Assembly: GCF_014203835.1 (NCBI RefSeq)
Contig: NZ_JACHJW010000001.1
Span: 4,352,501 to 4,416,500, forward strand
Source of the DNA: Micromonospora polyrhachis
GTDB lineage: Bacteria; Actinomycetota; Actinomycetes; Mycobacteriales; Micromonosporaceae
Length of the DNA stretch: 64,000 bases
Direction of reading: 5' to 3'
Below, in pieces: positions 24,713 through 33,762 of the stretch (within the stretch, counting starts at the first letter, position 1; every line of letters starts with the position of its first letter). Made by a program: the position numbers and the translations under genes. Below the pieces are notes generated by a model. The model worked only from the letters and a program-made list of their open reading frames with translations, did not search any database and was not told the origin of the DNA.

Positions 24713-26257
24713 GTGTGGCGTCGGTCGAGGTCGTTGGTGGTGGCGGTGGTGGCGGGGTTGGTGGCGGCGTTGGGGGTGGTGTGGGGGCAGTTGCCGGCGT
24801 TCGCGGCGGGTGTGACGGCGTCGTTTGTGAGGGTGTCGGATTGGGGTTCGGGTTGGGAGGGTCGGTACACGATCACGAATGGTGGGTCTACGGCGGTGTC
24901 GTCGTGGTCGTTGGTGTTTGATCTTCCGGCGGGTACGTCGGTGGGTTCGTATTGGGATGCGTTGTTGTCGTCGTCGGGGCAGCGGTTCACGTTTTCGAAT
25001 CGGTCGTGGAATGGGTTGATCGCGCCGGGTGGGTCGGTGTCGTTCGGGTTTCTGGCGTCGGGGTCGGGTTCGCCGGTGGGTTGTTTGTTGAACGGGCAGG
25101 CGTGTGGTGGTGGTACGGGCCCGACGGGATCTCCGACGGCGACGCCGACGGCTTCGGCCTCACCGACGGTGTCCCCGACCACGCCACCGCCCACGACCCC
25201 TCCACCCACCACCCCGCCGCCGGTTGGCGGCCTGCCGAAGCACGCGCTGATCGGTTACCTGCACGCCAGCTTCGCCAACGGGTCGGGCTATCTGCGGATG
25301 GCCGACGTGCCGGCCGAGTGGGACATCATCAACCTCGCCTTCGGCGAGCCGACCTCGGTGACCTCCGGTGACATCCGGTTCCAGCTCTGCCCGGTCAGCG
25401 AGTGTCCGAGCGTGGAGACAGAAGCCGAGTTCATCGCCGCGATCCGGGCCAAACAGCAGCAGGGCAAGAAGGTGCTCATCTCGATCGGCGGGCAGAACGG
25501 CCAGGTCCAACTGACCACCACCGCCGCCCGGGACGCTTTCGTCCGGTCGGTCGGCGCCATCATCGACCGCTACGGACTGGACGGCCTCGACATCGACTTC
25601 GAGGGCCACTCGCTGTCGCTGAACACCGGCGACACCGACTTCAAGAACCCCACCACTCCGGTGATCGTCAACCTGATCTCCGCAGTCCGCACGCTCAAGC
25701 AGCGGTACGGCGCGGACTTCGTACTCACCATGGCACCGGAGACCTTCTTCGTGCAGCTCGGCTACCAGTACTACGGCTCCGGCCCGTGGGGCGGACAGGA
25801 CCCGCGCGCCGGGTCGTACCTGCCGGTCATCCATGCGCTGCGCAACGACATCACCGTGCTGCACGTGCAGGACTACAACTCCGGCCCGATCATGGGGCTG
25901 GACAACCAGTACCACACGATGGGCGGGGCCGACTTCCACATCGCGATGACCGACATGCTGCTCGCCGGCTTCCCGGTCGCCGGTAACACCGCCAACGTGT
26001 TCCCGCCGCTGCGCCCCGACCAGGTCGCCTTCGGCACGCCTGCGTCGACCAGCGCGGGCAACGGGTACGTCGCACCCCCGGGTGTGCAGGCGGCGGTCAA
26101 CTGCCTGGTCCGGGGTGCGAGTTGCGGCGGCTACGCGCCGCGCAGCGGCACCAGCCCCGGCTTCCGAGGACTGATGACCTGGTCGATCAACTGGGACCGG
26201 TACTACGGCTGGGAGTTCAAGAACAACCACGAACCGTTCCTCAACGCGCTGCCGTGA
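24713..26257 (+). CDS. Secreted GH18 chitinase with N-terminal CBM2
   Basis: This 514-residue protein has a signal peptide (RSRSLVVAVVAGLVAALG to AFA), a CBM2-type carbohydrate-binding domain (about 32-132, with SDWGSGWEGRYTITN and the Cys pair ending CLLNGQACGG), a Thr/Pro linker (TPPPTTPPPTTPPP), then a GH18 TIM barrel from about 175. The barrel carries KKVLISIGG and the catalytic D-X-D-X-E in GLDIDFEGHS. It should hydrolyse chitin with substrate-assisted retention. GTG 24713 is favoured over ATG 24686 because GGGAGGGG lies 5 nt before it. Codons change sharply at the linker: the CBM part is rich in NNG/NNT and TTG/GTG, while the catalytic part prefers NNC. This suggests the CBM module was acquired from elsewhere. 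Confidence 0.92.
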   Translation: MWRRSRSLVVAVVAGLVAALGVVWGQLPAFAAGVTASFVRVSDWGSGWEGRYTITNGGSTAVSSWSLVFDLPAGTSVGSYWDALLSSSGQRFTFSNRSWNGLIAPGGSVSFGFLASGSGSPVGCLLNGQACGGGTGPTGSPTATPTASASPTVSPTTPPPTTPPPTTPPPVGGLPKHALIGYLHASFANGSGYLRMADVPAEWDIINLAFGEPTSVTSGDIRFQLCPVSECPSVETEAEFIAAIRAKQQQGKKVLISIGGQNGQVQLTTTAARDAFVRSVGAIIDRYGLDGLDIDFEGHSLSLNTGDTDFKNPTTPVIVNLISAVRTLKQRYGADFVLTMAPETFFVQLGYQYYGSGPWGGQDPRAGSYLPVIHALRNDITVLHVQDYNSGPIMGLDNQYHTMGGADFHIAMTDMLLAGFPVAGNTANVFPPLRPDQVAFGTPASTSAGNGYVAPPGVQAAVNCLVRGASCGGYAPRSGTSPGFRGLMTWSINWDRYYGWEFKNNHEPFLNALP

Positions 26258-26259
26258 GG

Positions 26260-26316
26260 GTGTCAGGAAGGGCCCTGCCCAGGGCAGAAAGCGATACGAA
26301 GGGGTCCTTCCTTACA
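26260..26316. repeat. AGGAAGGG-type palindromic intergenic element, copy 2
   Basis: Arms AGGAAGGGCCCT (26265-26276) and AAGGGGTCCTTCCTT (near 26298-26312). The loop holds GGGCAGAAAGCGATA, which is the reverse complement of the loop sequence in copy 1. Its right edge supplies the TAA stop of the kinase gene (26314-26312, minus strand). It lies between convergent genes. Confidence 0.8.
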
Positions 26317-27739
26317 TCGAGGCGAGGTGGGCGAGGGTGGTGTCGAGCTGTCGGGCGTGAGCGGTGGTGATCGTGCCCTCGGCCACCCGTACCGCGATCT
26401 TGTCCCGGATCTCCGCGACCGGGCGGGTCAGGTCGGCTGGCTCGGTGGGCGAGATCGGCAACAGGTGTCGTACGTGGTTGCGCAGGTCGATGCCGACGTC
26501 GTCCCGGATCGCCCCGGCGGAGACCCCGTCGTCGATGATCCGATGCAACTGGGCCACCAGTTCGGCCGCCGCCACCTGTGGTGGTGCGGCTCCGGTCGGC
26601 GACACATCGGGTACGACGGTGGCGGGCTGCGCCGGCTGGTTGCCGGCGGAGGACGACGCGACCGGTGCGGTGGTCGGGGCTGTCACCGGTGACGGAGGTG
26701 GCAGTGCCTGTTCGGTGTGTTCCCGGGGCGGCGATGTCGTGACGAGCACGCCGACCGTCACCGCGACGAGGCCCAGTACGGCGGCGGCGACGACGCCGAC
26801 GGCCCTCTTCGGTGCCAGCCGACGATGGGGGATGCCGGGTTGGTGCCGCTGTCGAAGTCCCTCCCGGATCTGGTCGCTCGGGTCCTCCCGGATCTGGTCG
26901 CGCGGGCCCTCCCTGGCCTGGTCGCGCAGGATGTCCCGGGTCTGCCGGGCGCTCGGCCGGTCGGCCGTTGACCGGGCCAGGCAGCGCCGACAGAGGTCGG
27001 CTACCGCGGCGGGCAGGTCCGGTACGCCGGTCAGCGGCGGCATCGTGGCCGTGGTCGGTACACCGGTCAGGTCGTCCCAGGTGGTGGCCGGGAACGGTAC
27101 CCGACCGGTCAGCGTCTCGTAGAGCAGCACCCCCAGGGCGTAGACGTCGGTGGCCGGTTGGGCGGGGAGGCCGTCGAGGCGTTCCGGTGCGACGTAGGCC
27201 GGGGTGCCGAAGGTCGTGCCGTCCTCGTCGTCGTCCGGGGTGCCCGCCCAGGTGGCGATGCCGAAGTCGAGGACCTTTGCGCCGGTTGACGTCAACATGA
27301 CGTTGGCCGGGGTGACGTCCCGGTGCACGATGCCCAGCCGGTGGGCGGCGGCGAGTGCGTCCGCCACCTCGGCGCAGATCCGTACCGCCTCCGGCCAGGG
27401 CAGTGGCCCGGCGACCAGCCTGGCAGCCAGCTCCTCCCCGACGAGCAGTTCCATCACCACGAAGGCGGTGACCGTGCCGTCGGGGGCGACCACCTCACCG
27501 TAGTCGTGCACCGCGGTCACCCCCGGGTGTACGAGCTGCGCGGCGGCGCGGGCCTCCTCCCGTACCAGGTCACGGAAGCGGGCGTCGGCGGCGAGGGCGG
27601 CAGTGAGGATCTTCACGGCCACCAACCGGTCGAGCACCTCGTCACGGGCCCGCCAGACCACCGACATGCCGCCGGCACCAATTCGATCGATGAGGCGGTA
27701 TCTGCGGGTCAGCAGCTCACCCGCGTGCAGCGCTGTCAT
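26312..27739 (-). CDS. Membrane Ser/Thr protein kinase (PknB-like)
   Basis: This 475-residue protein has a Hanks-type kinase domain at about 10-265: RIGAGGMSVVWRA (P-loop), VAVKIL (Lys), GIVHRDVTPANVML (catalytic loop), VLDFGIA (DFG) and FGTPAYVAPERLDG. The juxtamembrane part carries a short tandem repeat (RDQ.REGP / RDQIREDPS / DQIREGL). A transmembrane helix follows at about 318-338 (VGVVAAAVLGLVAVTVGVLV), then a Pro/Ser/Thr linker and an extracellular helical domain. There are no PASTA repeats, so the sensed signal is unknown. In catalysis the catalytic-loop HRD is followed by VTPAN rather than the more common LKPAN. The start at 27739 is the first Met of the kinase fold. Confidence 0.9.
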   Translation of the reverse strand: MTALHAGELLTRRYRLIDRIGAGGMSVVWRARDEVLDRLVAVKILTAALAADARFRDLVREEARAAAQLVHPGVTAVHDYGEVVAPDGTVTAFVVMELLVGEELAARLVAGPLPWPEAVRICAEVADALAAAHRLGIVHRDVTPANVMLTSTGAKVLDFGIATWAGTPDDDEDGTTFGTPAYVAPERLDGLPAQPATDVYALGVLLYETLTGRVPFPATTWDDLTGVPTTATMPPLTGVPDLPAAVADLCRRCLARSTADRPSARQTRDILRDQAREGPRDQIREDPSDQIREGLRQRHQPGIPHRRLAPKRAVGVVAAAVLGLVAVTVGVLVTTSPPREHTEQALPPPSPVTAPTTAPVASSSAGNQPAQPATVVPDVSPTGAAPPQVAAAELVAQLHRIIDDGVSAGAIRDDVGIDLRNHVRHLLPISPTEPADLTRPVAEIRDKIAVRVAEGTITTAHARQLDTTLAHLASM

Positions 27740-27773
27740 GATGCGTCGCACCTGCCTGTGGGGAGGGGACGGG

Positions 27774-27779
27774 ATCGTA
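27774..27779 (-). promoter_or_regulatory. Candidate -10 box TACGAT of the kinase gene
   Basis: On the minus strand CTGATACGATCCC precedes the kinase ATG by about 35 nt, giving a short leader. No clear -35 box was recognised. Confidence 0.35.
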
Positions 27780-27905
27780 TCAGGGTCCGTGGATGGCTGC
27801 TCGCTGTCAACGATCGCCCACGGATCGTCGGCCGTGCCGGCCGGCGGTTGCCGTCGGCGTCGACCGCCGGGCGGTGGCCGACTGGCACGTGTCAGGATGA
27901 ATGTC

Positions 27906-28742
27906 ATGGTCAACGGCCCGGTGGCGTTCGTGCTCGGTGGTGGCGGCGTACTCGGCGCGGTCGAGGTCGGCATGCTGCGGGCACTGTTCCGCGCCGGGAT
28001 CCAGCCCGATCTTGTCCTCGGTACGTCGATCGGTGCGGTGAACGGGGCACTGGTCGCCGCCGACCCGACCGAGGGGGTCACCGACCGGCTGGTCCGGCTC
28101 TGGGCCTCGCCGGAGGCGAGCGAGGTGTACGGCGATTCGGTCGCCCGGCAACTGCGCCGGTTCGCCGCCCGTACCCACCTGCACTCGCCGCGTCCACTGC
28201 GCCGGTTGCTGGAACGCGAACTCGGCGAGGAGACCACCTTCGCCGACCTGCGGGTGCCGTTCCACTGCTGCGCGGCCAGCATCGAGCGGGCCGCCGAACA
28301 CTGGTTCACCTCCGGCCCGGTGGTGGACGCGGTGCTCGCCTCGGCGTCGGTGCCGGGCCTGCTGCCACCGACAGAGATCGACGGCGAGCACTTCATCGAC
28401 GGTGGGGTGGTCAACTCGATCCCGATCGGGGAGGCGGTGAGCAACGGTGCCAAGCAGATCTTCGTACTCCAGGTGGGCCGGATCGAGCGGCCGTTGAGCC
28501 CGCCCCGGCGGCCCTGGGAGATCGCTCAGGTGGCGTTCGAGATCGCCCGCCGGCATCGGTTCGCCCGGGAGATGGCGGCGCTACCCGATGATGTGGATGT
28601 GCATGTACTTCCGACCGGCGGACTGAATCCTCGCGACGACAGCCCGTGGGCGTACCGGGACATGGCGGCCGTGGGACGGCGGATCAGCCGCGCCTACACC
28701 GCGTCCCGGCGCTACCTGGCGTCTCATGTGGACGATTCCTGA
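27906..28742 (+). CDS. Patatin-like phospholipase
   Basis: This 278-residue protein has the patatin fold with oxyanion glycines in FVLGGGGVLGAVEVG (about 8-22), nucleophile Ser in LGTSIGAVNG (about 40-49) and catalytic Asp in FIDGGVVN. It should hydrolyse acyl esters of phospholipids or other lipids in the cytoplasm or at the membrane. The start at ATG 27906 was chosen because CAGGAT ends 7 nt upstream, implying a leaderless transcript; an in-frame ATG 9 nt earlier is the alternative. Its stop overlaps the start of a PlsC-like acyltransferase gene (TGATG), so hydrolysis and re-acylation of phospholipids are probably linked. Confidence 0.9.
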   Translation: MVNGPVAFVLGGGGVLGAVEVGMLRALFRAGIQPDLVLGTSIGAVNGALVAADPTEGVTDRLVRLWASPEASEVYGDSVARQLRRFAARTHLHSPRPLRRLLERELGEETTFADLRVPFHCCAASIERAAEHWFTSGPVVDAVLASASVPGLLPPTEIDGEHFIDGGVVNSIPIGEAVSNGAKQIFVLQVGRIERPLSPPRRPWEIAQVAFEIARRHRFAREMAALPDDVDVHVLPTGGLNPRDDSPWAYRDMAAVGRRISRAYTASRRYLASHVDDS

Positions 28743-29764
28743 TGCCGCTGCCGCCGAGGTGGTTGCGCCGGATACTGATCGCACCCGGCGTGGTGTTGCT
28801 CGCGTTCCTGCTCGTCACGACCCTGCCGGTGTGGCTGTTCATCGCCGCGGCGGCTTCCCCACTGGTGCCCGGTTACCTACGCCCGCTGCGGGTGCTCTGG
28901 ATGGCCTGCGTCTATCTGGTCTGGGACGCTGCCGCGCTGATGGCGCTCTTCGGGCTCTGGGTCGCCTCGGGCTTCGGCTGGAAGATCCAGTCGCCCCGAT
29001 TCCAGCGGGCCCACTACGTGCTGACCGGCTGGTTCCTCAAGATTCTCTTCTGGCAGGCCCGCTGGACGTTGCGGTTGCGGATCGACATCGTCGGCACCGA
29101 TCCCGACACCGCGCTACCCGGCCGCCCCGAGCTGGTGCTCTGCCGGCACGCCGGACCGGGTGATTCGTTCATCCTGATCCACGCCCTGGTCAACTGGTTC
29201 GACCGCGAGCCGCGCATCGTCCTCAAGGACACCCTGCAGTGGGACCCGGCCGTCGACGTGCTGCTCAACCGGCTACCCAACCGGTTCGTCGCGCCCGGCC
29301 GCGAGCCGGGGGAGACGATGACCGAGCAGATCCGCCACCTGGCTACCGGCCTGGACGACGACGACGTCTTCGTGATCTTTCCCGAGGGTGGCAACTTCAC
29401 GCCGCGTCGCCGGCTGCGGGCCATCGAACGGCTGCGGTCCCGAGGGCTGGAGCAGATGGCGGTACGCGCCGAGGCGATGCGGCACGTACTCGCCCCGCAG
29501 CCCGGCGGGCTGCTGGCGGCGCTGGAGGCCGCCCCCGAGGCGGGGATCATTTTCGTCGCGCACACCGGATTGGACCGGATGCTCACCGTCACCGACGTGT
29601 GGCGGGAACTCCCGATGGACAAGCGGATCGTGATGCGCTTCTGGTCGGTGCCAGCCGAGGAGGTGCCGACCGAGCGACAGGAACGCATCGACTGGCTCTA
29701 CGACTGGTGGGCGCGCATCGACGAGTGGATCGAGGCCAACCGGGTGTCCGACGACCGAGGCTGA
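28742..29764 (+). CDS. PlsC-like 1-acylglycerol-phosphate acyltransferase family membrane protein
   Basis: This 340-residue protein has two hydrophobic N-terminal segments (about 10-40 and 50-75) followed by an acyltransferase domain. The H-X4-D motif is in LCRHAGPGDSF, and the later FPEGGNF (as VIFPEGGNFTP) matches the substrate-binding block, which is FPEGT in standard PlsC. The Gly-Asn replacing Thr and the long distance between blocks mark it as a divergent member. It probably transfers an acyl chain to a lysophospholipid or similar acceptor at the membrane. It is cotranscribed with the patatin gene by a 1-nt overlap. Confidence 0.88.
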   Translation: MPLPPRWLRRILIAPGVVLLAFLLVTTLPVWLFIAAAASPLVPGYLRPLRVLWMACVYLVWDAAALMALFGLWVASGFGWKIQSPRFQRAHYVLTGWFLKILFWQARWTLRLRIDIVGTDPDTALPGRPELVLCRHAGPGDSFILIHALVNWFDREPRIVLKDTLQWDPAVDVLLNRLPNRFVAPGREPGETMTEQIRHLATGLDDDDVFVIFPEGGNFTPRRRLRAIERLRSRGLEQMAVRAEAMRHVLAPQPGGLLAALEAAPEAGIIFVAHTGLDRMLTVTDVWRELPMDKRIVMRFWSVPAEEVPTERQERIDWLYDWWARIDEWIEANRVSDDRG

Positions 29765-29806
29765 GTACCCGCACTCTGGCCGGCGGTCGGTGCCGCCCCA
29801 GAACAT

Positions 29807-32800
29807 GTGAGGGTGCAGCCTCCCCACCCCAGCGGCCCGCCCCCGACCGGCAGCCGGTCCGTGACCGGCGGCCCGCCCCCGACCGGCGGCCCGCCCCCGA
29901 CCGGCGGCCCGCCCCCGACCGGCGGCCCGCCCCCGACCGGCGGCCCGCCCCCGACCGGCGGCCTACCCGCTTCGTCCGGCAGCCGGGTCGTCCCGACCAG
30001 CGGCCTACCCGCTTCGTCTGGCAGCTATCCGTGTCCGGTGTGTGGTGCCACCGCCAACCTGACCGCCGGCTGTCCGGGCTGCGGTCGGACCCCGGATCCC
30101 GTCGCCGCCGAGGTCATCCGGATCAATGGCGAGATCGCCGGGCTCGTCGGTCGGGTCGAGCAGGCCCGACAGGCGTACCTGACGCTGGCGGCGACGTTGC
30201 GGGACCACCAGCGGCGACGAAACGAACTGGCCGCTCGGGTGCGGGTCGCCAGCTACGTCGACCGCTCGGCCCGTACCTCGCCACCCACCTCGGCCCGTAC
30301 CCCGATCCCTTCGGCTGCCCCGACCCCAGTCGCCTCGGTGACCGGGGCGACCGGGGAGACGGGCGGCGTACGACCGGAGACGTCCACCCGCACCGTGCAG
30401 AACCTGCTGTTCATTCTCGGTGGGCTGCTGCTCGGTACGGCCGCGATCGTCTTCACCGCCGTCGCCTGGGCCACCGTCGGGGTCACCGGCCGGGCAGTGA
30501 TCCTGGCCGCCGTCACACTGCTGGTGCTGGCCGCCCCGCCGTTGGCGAAGCACCGGGGTCTGACCGCTACCGGGGAGACGTTCGCGGCGGTGGGGCTACT
30601 CCTGGTGCTGCTCGACGGATACGCGGCCTGGTCGGTCGACCTGTTCGGGGTGGCCGGCTGGCCGGGGCTGCGCTATCCGACGCTGGTGGCGACGCTCGGC
30701 ACGGTGATCGCCGCCGGCTACGGCGCGTCCACCCGACTCGCCGCGCCCTGGTTCGCCGCGCTGCTCATGGTCCAGCCGGTGCCGGTGCTGCTGGCGGTCG
30801 ACGCGCACCTGGGGGCCGCCGGGTGGTCGTTGACGCTCGCCGGGTTGGCCGCGCTGAACCTTGCCGTGGTGCGGCTGGTACGTGGCGACGCGGTGGCGCT
30901 GGCCGGACGGGTCACCGCCTGGGTCGCGTACGGCAGTGCTCTGCTCGGGGCGGCCGGCTGCGGCCTGGTCGCCCTGTTCGTCAGCGATCCGCCGATCCTG
31001 GCCGGCGGCCCGTTGCTGCTGGCGGCACTGCTGCTGGTGACCGGCGCGTTGGTCGGTCGGGGCGTTGTCTTCCCGGCGGTGGCGGTCGGCCTGCTGGTGG
31101 TCGTGCTGGCCGCAGCGGCGGTCCGCCCGGTGGTCGAGCTGCCCGGGTCGCCGTTGCTGCCGGCTGCGCTGGTCGTCATGGCGATCGCCCTGCTCGTGGC
31201 GGGCGCGGTCAGTGCCGTGCCGGCAGCAGGCGTGGCCAGTGCCGTGCCGGCAGCAGGCGTGGTCAGTGCCGTGCCGGCAGCAGGCGTGGTCAGCGCGGTG
31301 CCGGCAGCAGGCGGATCGTTGCCGGTCGGACCCGTGCCGTCAGCGAACGGATCGATGCTGGTCCGGATGGGCCTCGGGGCCCGGATCGGTGGGCTGGTCA
31401 CCGTCGGGGCGCTGTGGATTCCGGTCGGGATCACGGTGCTCGTGGTGATGGCGGCCACGGTGCTGCGGTCGATGCCAATGTGGCGGGGGGACCTCGACGC
31501 TGCCGTGCCGCTCGACTGGCGGGCACCGGTGTCGGTGGGATTGGCCGTCGGGGCGTTGGCGTTGCTGCTGCCCCGGACGGCCCGGACCGCTCGGATCGGC
31601 ACCGCGATCGGTGGTACGGGGCTGGTGGTGCTGGCCGTGCCGGCGGCCGGACCGGTCTGGTGGCTGGTGCCGGTCATGGACCTCACGGTCACCGTTGGCC
31701 TGCTGATGGCCACCGGCGGTGGCCGGTTCCTGCCGCGCTGCCCGGTCGCGGTGCGGGTGACGGCCGCCCTGACCGGTGCGTTGCTGACCGGACACGCGCT
31801 CCTGGTGGGCCTGGCCCGCCCGGCGAGCGCCACCGCCGTACTCGCCGGGATCCTGGTCATCGGGATCGCGGTCGCGGTCACCGCATCGGTCGACTCCGCG
31901 GTGGAGCGGGCGATCGGGGGAACCGCACTCGCGATCGGGTTGCTCGCCGGGCCAGCCGCGTTGACCGTGGGGCTCTTCGCCGCCGGAGTCGGTCCCGCAG
32001 GGCAGGCGCGGGGCGGCACCGTCGCTGTCGCACTGCTGGTGGGTGCGCTGGTCGCGGTTCGCCGGTGGCGGCCCGGCCAACTGCCGTACGCCACCGTCGC
32101 GCTCGCACTCGCCGTCCTGGTGCCGGGCCTGTCGCCGGCCGTCGAGCGGGCCGGGGAGCCACGAGCGGTGTACGTCTCGATCCTCGTCGGACTGGTGGCC
32201 GTCGGACTGGTGCTGGTCCAGCCGATCCAGCGGGCGGTGCCGTTGTTGCTCTCCGCTGGGCTGCTGTTACTGACCGGCGCCATTCTGCTGGCGCCGGCCG
32301 TCGGGGCGGTGCTCGTCGGCCCGTACGCCTGGCTGGGCGGGATCTGGTCCGGGGTGCCCAGTGGAGTGGGGCTGATGCCGATCGGTGGCCCATCCGAGGA
32401 ACTGGTCCGCCGGGCGGACGCCCCGGCCGGGATCGCCCTGGCCATTCTCACCATCGCCGTGCTGATCCGCCCCGGGGTCCGCCGGCCGACCCGACCGGGT
32501 CACTGGGCGGGCACACTCGTCGCGGCGGCACCGCTCGGGGCGACGGCACTTCTGGTCGGGCTGGCGGCGTCGGGGGCCCGATGGCCGGTCGTACCGGCGG
32601 TGGCATTGCTCAGCGGCCTCGCCGGCCTGCTCTTCGCCGCGTTGACGCCGTGGCGGCCCCGGTTCGGCGCGGTGACCGTACCGCTGGGGGTGGTCCTGGC
32701 CGGGCCGGGACTGGTCGGACTGCTCCCGACGAAGGTCAGCACGCTCGTGGCGGTGGGCCTGGTCGTCACGGTCGCTGCCGTGGCCGGGGTCGCAGGCCGG

Positions 32801-33631
32801 ACCCGCAATGCCCGGCTGACCGGCTGGCTGACCGCGATCGGTGCGGGGGTGACCTTCGCGATGGCCGCGTCCCGGGCGGCCGAACTGCCGCTGCGGTTCG
32901 CCGCCTTCACGGTGCTCGGGGTGGCCGGGGCGGCCCTCGCCGTCGGTGCCGCGTTGCGCGGCCGACGACCGGTGGAGTCGATCGCGGTCGAAGCCGCCGG
33001 TCACGCCGGTGCGCTGGTCGCCCTGTTGCTCGCCGTGACCGACCTGCGGTACGCGGCTGCGGTCTGCACCCTGTGGGGGGTCGCGACGGGGGTTCGGGCC
33101 CTGCGTCCGGGGGAGTCGGCCGGTCGTCGCTGGAGTCTCGCGGCGGTCGCGGGCGGCAGTGAACTGCTCGCCACGTGGCTGCTGCTGGCCGCCGAACGGG
33201 TGGCGGTGCTGGAGGCGTACACCCTGCCGGCGGCGGCCCTGGCGCTGATCGCCGGCTGGCTGGCCAACCGGACCCGGCCGGGGCGGAACAGTTGGTTGAC
33301 GTACGGGCCGGGACTGGCCGCGGCACTGCTGCCCGGTCTGGTCTCGATCCTGGTCGCCGACGGGCAGCCCTGGCGGCGGCTACTGGTCGGTGCGGGGGCG
33401 CTCGTCGCCGTGCTGGTCGGTGCCAACTGGCGTCGGCAGGCTGCGGTGCTGCTCGGCGGCGGGACGCTCGCCCTGGTCGCCCTGCACGAGGTGGTCGGGG
33501 TCTGGGACCGGCTGCCCCGGTGGATCTTCCTGGCGCTCGGTGGTCTCGTGCTGATCGGACTGGCCATGACCTACGAGCGCCGACGGCGGGACCTGGCCCG
33601 GCTGCGCGCCGCGGTACGCCGGATGACCTGA
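29807..33631 (+). CDS. Very large polytopic membrane protein with zinc ribbon (SCO7613-like)
   Basis: This 1274-residue protein has a PPPTGG repeat at the N-terminus, a zinc-ribbon with two CxxC pairs (YPCPVCGATANLTAGCPGCGR, where the Cys spacing is 2, 10 and 2), a coiled helix (VEQARQAYLTLAATLRDHQ) and then at least 25 hydrophobic segments from about residue 195 to the end. It resembles the actinobacterial SCO7613 C-terminal-domain membrane proteins, whose function is unknown. GTG 29807 was chosen as the only start upstream of the repeat. A second in-frame minisatellite (SAVPAAGVV) lies at about residues 467-502, in a loop between helices. No transporter motif was recognised. Confidence 0.82.
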   Translation: MRVQPPHPSGPPPTGSRSVTGGPPPTGGPPPTGGPPPTGGPPPTGGPPPTGGLPASSGSRVVPTSGLPASSGSYPCPVCGATANLTAGCPGCGRTPDPVAAEVIRINGEIAGLVGRVEQARQAYLTLAATLRDHQRRRNELAARVRVASYVDRSARTSPPTSARTPIPSAAPTPVASVTGATGETGGVRPETSTRTVQNLLFILGGLLLGTAAIVFTAVAWATVGVTGRAVILAAVTLLVLAAPPLAKHRGLTATGETFAAVGLLLVLLDGYAAWSVDLFGVAGWPGLRYPTLVATLGTVIAAGYGASTRLAAPWFAALLMVQPVPVLLAVDAHLGAAGWSLTLAGLAALNLAVVRLVRGDAVALAGRVTAWVAYGSALLGAAGCGLVALFVSDPPILAGGPLLLAALLLVTGALVGRGVVFPAVAVGLLVVVLAAAAVRPVVELPGSPLLPAALVVMAIALLVAGAVSAVPAAGVASAVPAAGVVSAVPAAGVVSAVPAAGGSLPVGPVPSANGSMLVRMGLGARIGGLVTVGALWIPVGITVLVVMAATVLRSMPMWRGDLDAAVPLDWRAPVSVGLAVGALALLLPRTARTARIGTAIGGTGLVVLAVPAAGPVWWLVPVMDLTVTVGLLMATGGGRFLPRCPVAVRVTAALTGALLTGHALLVGLARPASATAVLAGILVIGIAVAVTASVDSAVERAIGGTALAIGLLAGPAALTVGLFAAGVGPAGQARGGTVAVALLVGALVAVRRWRPGQLPYATVALALAVLVPGLSPAVERAGEPRAVYVSILVGLVAVGLVLVQPIQRAVPLLLSAGLLLLTGAILLAPAVGAVLVGPYAWLGGIWSGVPSGVGLMPIGGPSEELVRRADAPAGIALAILTIAVLIRPGVRRPTRPGHWAGTLVAAAPLGATALLVGLAASGARWPVVPAVALLSGLAGLLFAALTPWRPRFGAVTVPLGVVLAGPGLVGLLPTKVSTLVAVGLVVTVAAVAGVAGRTRNARLTGWLTAIGAGVTFAMAASRAAELPLRFAAFTVLGVAGAALAVGAALRGRRPVESIAVEAAGHAGALVALLLAVTDLRYAAAVCTLWGVATGVRALRPGESAGRRWSLAAVAGGSELLATWLLLAAERVAVLEAYTLPAAALALIAGWLANRTRPGRNSWLTYGPGLAAALLPGLVSILVADGQPWRRLLVGAGALVAVLVGANWRRQAAVLLGGGTLALVALHEVVGVWDRLPRWIFLALGGLVLIGLAMTYERRRRDLARLRAAVRRMT
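29867..29956 (+). repeat. In-frame 18-bp minisatellite (GGPPPT), 5 copies
   Basis: Five exact copies of GGCGGCCCGCCCCCGACC in direct tandem encode a GGPPPT repeat at the N-terminus of the giant membrane protein. Exact identity suggests recent expansion. Confidence 0.9.
31208..31312 (+). repeat. In-frame 27-bp minisatellite (SAVPAAGVV), 4 copies
   Basis: Four near-identical units with a 27-bp period (AGTGCCGTGCCGGCAGCAGG at 31211, 31238 and 31265, and a variant at 31292) encode S-A-V-P-A-A-G-V repeats between predicted membrane helices. Confidence 0.9.
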
Positions 33632-33762
33632 GCGCTATCCGTCGATCCTGGCGCTACGCATCGAAGTCGGTCTAGCGGGGGGTGTCTATGTCTGGTAAGA
33701 ATTCCTTCAATCTTTGGCGGTGATGCTAAAGAAATCTTCACTCCTGATCCGGAGGCCATCCA

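Noticed and set aside
29867-29956. Possible CRISPR-like array
   Set aside because: Units are contiguous 18-bp repeats without spacers and are translated in frame.
29239-33162. 1307-codon open frame overlapping the giant membrane protein
   Set aside because: It is a different frame of the same DNA, extremely rich in Arg/Gly and without hydrophobic segments; the 29807-33631 frame gives coherent membrane helices and a zinc ribbon.
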